Below, in pieces: positions 45,871 to 55,298 of a stretch of DNA of 64,000 nt. The notes under the pieces were generated by a model, which saw nothing but the letters and a program-made list of their open reading frames with translations, ran no database searches and had not been told where the DNA came from. Made by a program: the position numbers and the translations under genes. The stretch covers positions 21,719,501 through 21,783,500 of the forward strand of contig BSBM01000753.1 of NCBI GenBank assembly GCA_027924585.1, written 5' to 3'. The number at the start of each line of letters is the position of its first letter. Position 1 is the first letter of the stretch. The stretch is from Larix kaempferi (lineage: Eukaryota; Streptophyta; Pinopsida; Pinales; Pinaceae).

Positions 45871-47460
45871 AATGAATCCTCCTTCATCATAGATTCTGGA
45901 GAATCTAGGCACATGTCGGCTTGTAAGGATGTATTCTCTGAATTCGAACCCACTGTTGTGCCTTCTATTCTGATGGGAGATGATTCTAAAGTCTCCTTAG
46001 AAGGGATTGGAAGGATCAATCTGGAGCATGGGTACTTCAATAATGTACTATGTGTTCCTACTCTTGTATCTAACCTCCTTTCTATTTACCAAATGATCCA
46101 TACAGGAGTTCCAAAGAAGGTCATCTTTACTCCTAATGAGGTCGAAATCTAAGAGATATCATCTGGAAAGATCATTGCACAAGGAATTGCATATGGCCAT
46201 TCGAAACTCTATGATTTTTCTCACTTCTTACCTTACTCAAAACAAAGTGCACTTCTTACTCATGCAAATGAAGTGAGCAGACTTTGCCATGAGAGGTTTG
46301 GGCACCTCAACTACAAGTATTTGCAAGAACTGCACAATTAGAATATGGTTGAAGGGATTCCTAACATCATATTTGCTAATGGCACCTGTAAAGGTTGCTT
46401 GATTGGTAAGCATCTAGAGCATAAGTTTGATAAATGAAAGGCAAAGAGAGCCTCATCTCCTCTTGAGTTTATTCGTAGTGACATATCATGACCTCTTCAT
46501 CACCTATCTTTGAATAATGCAAGATACATCTTAACATTCATAGATGATTATTCTAGATTCAGTTGGGTGTACTTTCTTAAGTTGAAATCAGAAGTCTTTG
46601 GATACTTCAAATTTTTCAAAGCTTTTGTAGAAATGTTCTTTGATAAGAAGATCAAGGTCCTTCATACTGACAATGGAGGAGAGTATGTGAAGAATGAGTT
46701 TCAGTTATTTTTTGCAAATGAGGTTATTGATATGCAACAAATTGTTCCTTACACACCACGACAGAATGGTGTAGCAGAGAGAAAGAACAGAACCTTGAAA
46801 GAGATGACAACTTGCATGATTGAGTCTAATGGATTGGGCCCTAGATTTTGGGAAGAAGCTGTTAACTGTGCTGCTTACCTCCAGAATAGAGTCCTTCACA
46901 AAGGACTACAAGGTAAAACTCCTTTAGAAACATGGATGGGATACAAACTAGATGTGTCTCATTTGAGAGTCTTTGGATCCAAATATTGGGAAAGGATTCC
47001 ATCCGAGAAGAGGAGAGCCTTAGATCCACAAATCAAAGAGTGCATACCAGTTGGTTTTGCACTAAGTTAAAAGGCCTACAAACTTCTAGAGATATCTACC
47101 ATGCATACATTTCTTGATAGAAGTGTGCATTTTGAGGAATGGCCATTGCATGATTCCCACCATCTCAATGAAGACAACTTTCTAATTACATCACCATAGC
47201 TTATTGTACAAGATAGCGAAACCTCCTCTCATGAAAGTTCATATTTTGACTTTGAAAGTGAAGATGAGCGAATGCTAGATCCAGATCCATAAGAACCTGA
47301 ATATCCACCTCCTCTTCCAATATGGGATGCCATAACTCTTGAATCTACTAGTGATCTTGTTGGAGATCAACAAGATCCAAGAAGAACCAGATCTGAGTTT
47401 CAAAATGCAAGGTTTGCACTCTCTCATACAAATCCATTTCTTGCTAATAGATGCTTTCTT
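45871..47460 (+). pseudogene. Element F protease and integrase, broken
   Basis: The protease core reads SFIIDSGESRHMSAC (~45885-45925), with DSGE where DSGA is usual, then VPTLVSNLLSIYQM. GAG-pre-integrase is LCHERFGHLNYKYLQELHN with GTCKGCLIGKH. The integrase core shows LEFIRSDIS (first Asp) followed by a stop, an open frame at 46510-47070 with FIDDYSRFSWVYFLK, VLHTDNGGEY (second Asp) and RQNGVAERKNRTL (Glu), so all three acidic residues remain. The usual 'FGSK' and 'PVGF' segments follow. Downstream, 47075-47460 is an acidic linker with three stops. Order protease-integrase-RT places it in Ty1/copia. Confidence 0.85.
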
Positions 47461-47499
47461 ATGATTAGATCAGATCCAAAAAAAATTCTTTAAGGCCTC

Positions 47500-48320
47500 C
47501 CAAGATCTGAGATGGATTGTAGCTATGGATGAAGAGTACCAATATCTTCAAAGGAATGACACTGGGGAGCTTGTTTCTCTTCCTCCAGGTAGGAAGCTTG
47601 TTCAATGGAAGTGAGTGTACAAAACAAATATGGACTGAAATGGATTCACAAGAAAGTACAAGGATCTCTTGGTTTCTAAAGGTTTCTACCAAGTTCATGG
47701 GATTGACTATTCAGATAGTTTCGTTCCTTTTGCAAAGATGGATTCCATCCATCTTGTTATGGCTCTTGCTACATCCAAGCATTGGGAAGTTCATCACATG
47801 GTTTTAAAGAGTGACTTTCTTCATGGAGATCTAGAGAAGGAGATATACATGAAGCAACCTGAAGGATACACTAATGGTCCTTCACTACTGTGCAGATTGA
47901 GGAAATCCTTGTATGGGCTCAAGCAGGCTCTTTGAGCATGGTATGCTAAGATGGTATCCTTCTTACCATCACAATATTTTCAGAGATGCAAATCTGATTC
48001 AAATGTCTACATGAGAGATGATGGTAACTGTCTACTCTTTATTGTCCTTTATGTTGATGATTTACTGATTACATGGAGTCTCTCTTCATGTCTTAGATCT
48101 ATCAAAACAAATTTGCATAACTCCTTCTCTGAGTTAGATCTAGGACTGCTAAAGCAGTTTCTTGGTCTTGAAGTCTCTCAGAGTGACTTAGGAATCAAGG
48201 TTGCACAGTCCAAATATGCATCATATCTACTTGACAGGTTTCATATGACGGAATGCAAACCAACAACAATTCCTTTTCTTTTAGGGATCAACCTTAAGGA
48301 TGGTTCTTTTTCACCTAGAT
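47500..48320 (+). pseudogene. Element F reverse transcriptase, broken
   Basis: Two long open pieces (47669-47935, 47951-48322) separated by a single stop (QAL*AWY, where relatives read QAPR.W) cover most of RT: VSKGFYQVHGIDYSDSFVPF, LKSDFLHGDLEKEIYMKQPE, RLRKSLYGLKQA, then LFIVLYVDDLLIT with the YVDD box intact, and GLLKQFLGLEV. The first part of the domain (47500-47668) is shifted. A stop (SPR*) precedes the RNase H frame. Confidence 0.85.
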
Positions 48321-48338
48321 AGTACTTTGTATCGGTAG

Positions 48339-48732
48339 TTGATCGAGAGTCTTTGGTTTCTTACACATACTTGCCCTGATCTATGCTATGCAGTCAGTGT
48401 TTTCTCCAGATACGTGCAGGAGCATCATGAGATTCACCAGAAGGAAACAAAGAGGATCTTGCATTATGTGCAAGGGACGAAGACATATGGTCTTCACTAT
48501 GCAACTGGGTCTCCATTGAACCTAGTTGGGTATACAGATTTAGATTGGGATGGAGACAACACAGATTGGAAGTCTACATCTGGTTTTGTTTTAATGATTG
48601 GATCTGGTCCTATCTGTTGGTCGAGCAAAAATAAGACCGCTTTAGCTCTTTCATCATTTGAGGCCGAGTACAGAGGTGCAATGAATGCAGCTACACAGTG
48701 CATTTGGCTATGGGGCATCTTGTCAAAGTTTG
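48339..48732 (+). pseudogene. Element F RNase H, 5' part, cut by G
   Basis: Copia RNase H from ESLWFLTHTCPDLCYAVSVF through VGYTDLDWDGDNTDWKSTSG (first Asp) and ALSSFEAEYRGAMNAATQCI (Glu), to LWGILSKF. The G insertion then begins at 48733 after the GTTTG copy at 48728-48732. Confidence 0.88.
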
Positions 48733-50906
48733 TGTAATATCCTTGGGAAGATTCAACCAAGATATTAACTCCCTCCAAAAACTTTTATGAATTTTACTAG
48801 TAAAATTTCTGTCAAATTCTCGAACGGTGCAGGAGGTAAGTGAGGGGTACTAAGGTAAGGAATGAGGATGGGGGGATGAATTTCTAATTCTGGAAAATGT
48901 ATGAGGTTAGGTGAAGCATCAGGTCAGGAGATCAAATCATATTTGTCTTATGCACAAGGTACCAGTACCATTCACTTTTCAACATAGAGTGAGTCTATGC
49001 ATACTTCGAGGCTTCTTGGGCAGCTGGCATATGCATCCTAGATAGGTGGGAATACTGGAAGTTAATAGCAGAGGTATTATCATTCAAATGATTTTTGGTT
49101 ATATTCAGTAAATTTTTTGAGCATATTTACGAGATTTTATGAAGAATTGGGTTTCTTGGGCTCTCCCAGGATTGTTGAGCTAGTATTTTTCTTAACTTTC
49201 CAAACAGGGTCTAAATGCTTCCAAATTCTGAATTTGAGGACTGATATGGATACTAGACTGATTTAAGGACCTTATCCAACTGACAGAATGTAAAAATAGT
49301 GCTTAGAATGGAAATGGCAGTGAAAGTGGTAAAACTAGTCTAGAATTGACATCAATCTAGCTAGTCTTGCATTTTAACTTCACAAACTGCTTTAAGAAAC
49401 CACAAAATCTCTTCTGATATTAATTTAGACTCTGATATAACATGTTCCACACATAAAACTCGAAATATGACTTTCAGAACATTTCTTCTTTCATTAATTT
49501 CTTGTTTCTTAAATGACAATGCCTCACAGGATAATCTTCGGTTACAATCAGTGAGAGAATAGAGAAGAGAAGGAAGTAGTTACTATGGCTCTATTCTGGA
49601 AGTGAATATCAGTCCATCTACAGATTAGATGGCTTATCTTTCTGCACTCTAAGTGGCTGATATTCAAATGGGTGCCATCATCAACTAGCTCTCTTCTTCA
49701 GTGGAATCACCTCCAAATCTAGTTGTGGGAGTAGTAGAAGTAGAAGAAGAGTGGAGAATGGTTCTGATATTTGATCTCTAGAATTTAGAAGCCACTAATA
49801 TCTGCAAATATCATCTTCTGGAGTTCACTGGAGGTCCTGGGCACACCTCTCTATAACTATCTTTATCCACTAGTGTTCCTTCACCGAATCTAGCTGCAAA
49901 TCTTCTCCAATGGTAGCCTCTTCTTCAATCTAACATTAAATCTCCTTGGCTGAACTGTGCTGAATGTTACTGGATGTAATATTGCTTGTTGGACCTGCAT
50001 AACACTCATAGGACACTCACAAGGCCTTGGGGCACATCACCCAAGAGGAATAGGTGAGGCACAATACTCAACATATGAGTAGCTCAGAGCTCTCATTCAC
50101 AAATTACAAAATGATCAAAAGTTCTCAAATGGAGTTGGTTGGATTATTTTATAAACTTCATGATGACTTGTTGTGCAAGTTCTTGGCTTGGTGACATGTG
50201 AGAGTAGGTTACCAACTTGCCCATTCTACTCCAAAGCCATGAGGGCGCATTCCTTGAGGAGAAAGGAAACTTTTCTGCTTTCTCCACTTTCCTGCTTTTG
50301 CATTCCTTCATTGAATTGACAAGTGTGCCCTAGGGAGCTTTTTCTACACTTTCTACTTTCCTTTCTGACTACTTTTCTTGTTTTATTCCACTTTATTCAC
50401 TTTCCTCTTTTTATGCTTTTGTCTGATTTTTCCAACTTTTGTCAGTTTCCTTCTTGGTTCACCTTGCCAACTTGTCTATATTAGATTCCTTAGCTTTTTT
50501 GAAGTTTATCACTTAAGCAAGTGTGGCCTACTTGACCAATTCGATTTTCCTACCCAATTCATCAACCACTTGGCACATTTATTAGTAATAAACATTTAAA
50601 TGACAATAATACAACTAAGAAATAATTTATCTAAGCAATTAATTAATTATCCAATAATTAATTAACTACTATGGTGTAATTGCCTCAAAACTTCCCCAAT
50701 TAATTAATTTCTCAATTAATTAATAAATCACCTTAGCACTTGAATTGGGGTTAATAACTTCATGGGGGCCCCTCCTTATCCATTTAATTCCTCAAATTCA
50801 CCCTTAGGAATCTTCCTTCATCCATCCATTAATTATTTAATTAATGCGTAGGTGACTTAGGCTAAAATCATCCCCATGGACCATAGGAAAATTTGGGAAC
50901 ATGACA
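48733..50906 (-). repeat. Element G 3' LTR (2174 bp)
   Basis: Collinear with 61405-63576 over its whole length. It holds a block of TTAATTAATTAATT palindromes near 50640-50730, close to the LTR start on the minus strand, present in both copies. The ORF at 50378-50599 has a counterpart at 62859-63269, longer because of sequence differences. Neither has family-like features. Confidence 0.93.
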
Positions 50907-50919
50907 GTCCTCCCTTCCC
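50907..50919 (-). other. Element G polypurine tract
   Basis: Minus strand GGGAAGGGAGGAC directly before the 3' LTR, preceded by CTTGAGGACAAACAATCTTG, a context often seen before the 3' LTR in plant Ty3/gypsy-type elements (recalled, not searched). Confidence 0.8.
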
Positions 50920-50949
50920 AAGATTGTTTGTCCTCAAGCAATGTCAGGA

Positions 50950-53018
50950 TCCCACCAAGCTTCTGCTGCACCAACTCTGATTATCATTGTCCCCATCCAT
51001 TGAACAATCTGTAAATTAAACTTGGGCCTTCAGGAAAAAATGTCTATGTAAAAAAAACTGCACTGTAATTTATATCTGCCATTAGCCAACAAACGAACAG
51101 AATTTTAACCTAGTTAGGATAACTGAGTAGAATTCTTGGGTCCCACTATTTCTCCTGGAAGGAGCATAATTCTCCTATCATCTTTGGCAATCTGTGACTC
51201 AAGTGTATGCCAGGATCCCAAAGTAGCAACTACATTTTCCCCATCATCAGAATAATTTTAAAGAATCTGTCTTCAAACATGTGCCTTTTCATCCAAGGAA
51301 TAATTGCTAGGGTATTGCCTCCAACCAAACCAAGTGGGGAGCAGAATGTCTCTTCCAGTGAAAAAATCCAATGGCTCAACTCTCTGCCATTGGAGAAAAA
51401 TTTCAAGCATCCCTCCCAACATGCGGATTCCCTCCACATAGGCCAACCTCTACAAGTAAAATGTTCCATTAATTTAACTTGGCAACTTGCCTGCTTAGTT
51501 GCCTTCCCTTGACCATAAGCATAAAAAATTTTGCAAGGAAGTTTCATGCTTGCCAGGTAATCTTTCACCCAATCCATATGTGGATGAGTGACATCAAATG
51601 GCTGCAAAATATACTTTTGCTGCTGCTCACAATTCAAGACAATGTCACTTATAATAAGAAGTTTATTGCAGAAACAAGTGAACTTTTTACCTTCTAGATT
51701 TTCTTTTCTAGTGAGGCCTCTATCCATCCATCTGGTGGGTGCATTAGAGATCCTGCTTGCTGATTTAGATGAGCTATAATCAGCCATCTCTTCTGTAATA
51801 GGATCCATGTCTCATGGGGACAGATCATGATCCACCTATGGTACATGTGGCATCAACAAGAAAAACTTCTTCACCCACTGTTCAATCCCCATTGTTATTG
51901 CCGAATCCATGACATGAGGGGAAGGACTGTGAACCTTCTTTGTAGATCTTCAACCTTCAGTAATCAGACTTATGGCTGCAACTTCATGATTATTGGCTGG
52001 CCCAAATTGGGTTCTCTCATCCCACTTTTCCATGGCAGAGTGATTGTTTCCAAGGAACAACTCAAGTTCCCTTAGGAAATGATCAGGTGCTTGGTTTTCA
52101 TCAAACTGTTTTGCACACTCCTCAAGCACATGTAAAGGTAAATGATCCTCATGATCCACCATCTCATGAGGTTCATCCATATGACCATGAATGCTTTCAC
52201 CCCAATGAAATTGATTGAATGGTGTGTAGGAGGGTAGGGGAGATCTTTGCAACTTTTCATGAAGCAACAACATCTTCGTCTTGGATTCTTGGAGGGCACT
52301 TTGAGTGCTTCTCAAAGAATCTTGGGTGGCCATCAATTCATCATTAAGCTTATAGTTCTCTTTTTCATATCTACAAATACTTTCTTCATCATGCCATGAT
52401 GCATCCCACAACAATTCAACAAGCTCAAACATGTAAATTTTATCTGAAAGCAACTATGAGAAATTAGCTTTGATTGTGGACATTGCTTTCTGGATATTCT
52501 CCATGGCTGCAAAGAAATATTGATCTTCCCTTAAAGCAGCTTCCCAACACAACCTCGACACTAAAGAATGAGTATCATGGATAATTTTCAAGGCCTCTTG
52601 GATCTTCTGTTCATCCATCTTCAATGACCCTGCAAGAAGATGAGGTTCTTGCAGATGTTCCTCCTCTTCATTTTCCATCCCCGGATTGATTTTATGTAGT
52701 GCACTCAAATTTTGCAAATCTGATCCATATATTGCTGCTGCAATAGATTCATCTCTCAGGACCTCAACAACATAATTTGGGCTGCAAATTAATTGCTCAT
52801 TCATCCTGGGTATACCAGAAAGATCTTCTCTTAAAATTCCAGCCTTCACATTGCATTCCTTTTTGACATCAAAATTCTGAACCTCATCACTAGGGAGCTC
52901 AACCACTCTAAAATTTTCACTAGAAGTGGCTGCCATATCAGATTGAAATAATGACAAATAAAAATCATAATTTAATAACTCACCAAGTGTCATGTTATCC
53001 TCCTTATGAGGTGGAGTG
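50950..53018 (-). pseudogene. Element G long ORF, 3' half (unknown function)
   Basis: After the A insertion the minus-strand frame continues: PPHKEDNMTLGELLNYDFYL and a 150-codon open stretch to 52454; a single stop; then 52453-51950 with YEKENYKLNDELMATQDSLR, a clear coiled coil, and a His/Asp/Glu-rich part; three spaced stops; then 51808-51230 with KFTCFCNKLLIISDIVLNCE and YILQPFDVTHPHMDWVKDYL and several Trp/Cys. All these pieces share one frame, so the ancestral ORF was continuous with 60293-61375. I recognise no domain. It may be a gag-like structural protein or captured gene sequence. The tail to 50950 is non-coding. Confidence 0.6.
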
Positions 53019-53610
53019 TGTTGATGTATATGTAACTTCGTAATGTATTTCATATATATTTATTGTACCCTTATTAGAGATGTGTTATTCCTCTATAAGG
53101 AAGTGTTGTCATGTGGATTGACAAGTGTCGCAAGTGTGTGTACTTGCCGATGGGTTATTAGACCACCATGTGTGGGGTCGGCCATGAATTATATATTATA
53201 TTGTGGATGTACCTAGCTAGACAAGTCGGCCCCATAAGGTCACTGGGCAAACAGGTTAGTATCAATAGAGATCAGGAGATCTCTATTTAGATCATTCGGA
53301 AAGTTATCTCTCTCTCACTCAGCAAGTGGCGCAATAGTGAGGAGGAGGATCATCTACTTCTAGGAGACTATCTTAAGTGTATTTTGGTTGTACTTTGGTT
53401 GAGCCATTGCTCTCTCTATCTCTGAGGAAGTTGTGGGGTTTTTCACCTTAGGGTTGTCCCCACGGAAACTCTATGTCTCTTGTCTCTTATGCTTTTGATT
53501 CTTGTGATGCCTGTCATGCTTATTGTGATTGTTATGCATTGATATACTGTATATGTTATTCTCTCAGTGAATATCCTAGAGTATTGTGAATTAATGCTCA
53601 AAATTTAACA
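53019..53610 (+). repeat. Element A 5' LTR
   Basis: TGTTGATGTATATG...AAAATTTAACA. The TATA position reads TATCAATA (53260-53267), while the 3' copy keeps TATAAATA (59937-59944). It lacks a 13-bp segment ('tctatgtatttca') found in the 3' copy. Confidence 0.93.
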
Positions 53611-53622
53611 TGGTATTAGAGC
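53611..53622 (+). other. Element A primer-binding site
   Basis: TGGTATTAGAGC follows the LTR directly, one change from TGGTATCAGAGC. Confidence 0.92.
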
Positions 53623-54184
53623 TAACGTGAGAAGAAGACATTTTACAGTGACGGAAACTTGAGTTTCTTGTTTATTGGGTTTATCTCCACAGATTTTGGA
53701 AAAGCAGTATAGTAGATTGACTCTACTCATAAAGGAGAATCTATTTGTCCAATCAGAATTCAATTCTGAGCATTTTCAGATTTGGCCCTAAAAATTAGGG
53801 TTTCCACAAAAATAAGAATTTCTGAAATTTGAAGACATAGCTGGAAGCTCCTTGCAGAAATCAAAGTTTAGAGCTTTGGATTGAGATTTTTGGCTGGGTA
53901 GATCTCCGGGAAACTCAAACCCTAATTCAGGGCTCTCCCTAGTGAACCTGGGAGGACAAAAAGGCAAATCTGAAGGGTAAATCTTTGCTGATCTCAAATT
54001 CTGAATACACCAGGCTGATCATCTCATCAAAGTGCATCTTTCTATCCTTTCAGAAAATTGAAATTCCCATTTTGAATTTTTAGGGTTTTTTCGACAAACC
54101 CTAATCCGGGACCAGATCTAGTTTTCAGCATTTTAAGTGGTAAGACCTAAATCTTTTCTATTTCCATTTGAAGTACTCATTAAT
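53623..54184 (+). other. Element A untranslated leader
   Basis: About 560 bp with no ORF, collinear in its right half with B's leader (31700-32050). It is much shorter than B's, lacking B's internal duplication. Confidence 0.75.
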
Positions 54185-54720
54185 ATGTCTCACCACACCA
54201 AGCTTGAGGATAAGCTTGAAGGAGCTGATAACTTCCGAGCTTGGAAGTATAGGATTGGGTTAATCCTGGAAGAGAATGAGTTGGACTCATATGTAAAGAA
54301 GACATCCCTATCCTAGAGGATGAAGAGGCTAAGGTATTGCATAAGAAAAACTTGGTCAAGGAAAAGAGAATCATTGTTGATTCTATCAAAGACCATCTCA
54401 TACCCCATGTGTCTTCTCTAAAGACACCCAAGGATATGTTTGACTCTTTGACCAAGTTATTTGAAGGGAAGAACATAAATCGGAAGATGACCCTGCGGAA
54501 CCAATTGAAAGGAGTAAAGTTTCAGAATGGAGAAACCATTCAATCTTATTTTTCAAGGGTCTTCCAGATCAAGGAACAACTAGAAGCAGTGGATGAAATG
54601 GTGGATAATGGTGAAGTGGTGATGACCACTCTAAATGGCCTACCCAGGTCATGGGATTCCTTTATTTAAGGAATTTGTGCAAGGAAGAAGTTGATCTTTT
54701 TCAACAGATTGTGAGAAGAA
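54185..54720 (+). pseudogene. gag: Element A gag, broken by shifts and stops
   Basis: The ATG at 54185 gives MSHHTKLEDKLEGADNFRAW, the copia gag (UBN2-type) start, and YRIGLILEENELDSYVK. A 1-bp loss near 54297 shifts the frame, and the body continues as the 110-codon open piece 54337-54669 (LFEGKNINRKMTLRNQLKGV, NGLPRSWDSFI). That piece ends in a TAA where relatives carry Gln (SFIQGICAR), and a TGA shortly after likely replaces Trp (RLWEEC in relatives). A further shift before the zinc knuckle is needed. The protein would form particles in intact copies; this one cannot. Confidence 0.85.
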
Positions 54721-55298
54721 TGCTCTCAAGAAGAAGCCACCACCATTATCATAAAGATAAGAAATATCTCAGATGCTTCAATTGCAATGAGAAGGGACAC
54801 TTTGCTTTAGATTGTCCCAAGAAGAAGAAAGACAACAACAACAACTTCAATAAGAAGAAGAAGAATAACAAAAGAAGATATCATGCTCATGCTGCCGAAG
54901 ATGATGAACCCCCAAAGAAGAAGGCTAGGGCAGAAAGTGATAGTGATGATGACTCATCAAGTGAAGAAGAATATGTTCTAATTTCCGCTCTCACAGGTAC
55001 TATCTCCCATGGTTGTAATGATTGGTTGATTGATAGTGGGGCTTCCAAACACATGACTGGGTTTAAGGAATCTTTTGTGAATCTATCTGAACATGAATCA
55101 CCCCATAAGGTGAAACTTGGGGATGATTATCAATACCCAATCAAAGGAAGTGGTGAAGCCTCCTACAACCTAGATTCTGGAAAATCTTTGAAGATGAAAG
55201 AAGTCCTTTATGTACTTGGGCTCAAGAAGAACTTACTCTCCATCTCTGCATTGGATGCAAAAGGTATGAGGTTGCACTTGTGGATGGCCAAGTCCTAA
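54721..55298 (+). pseudogene. Element A nucleocapsid zinc knuckle and protease, shifted relative to gag and pol
   Basis: The open piece 54651-55298 contains the CCHC knuckle CFNCNEKGHFALDC (54775-54816), a Lys/Asn-rich and then acidic Ser/Asp/Glu linker, and the aspartic protease with an intact DSGA site (WLIDSGASKHMTG, ~55024-55060), then VLYVLGLKKNLLSISAL. It ends where one base is missing near 55271; restoring frame there would join the next ORF, so the three coding blocks were one polyprotein. Confidence 0.87.
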
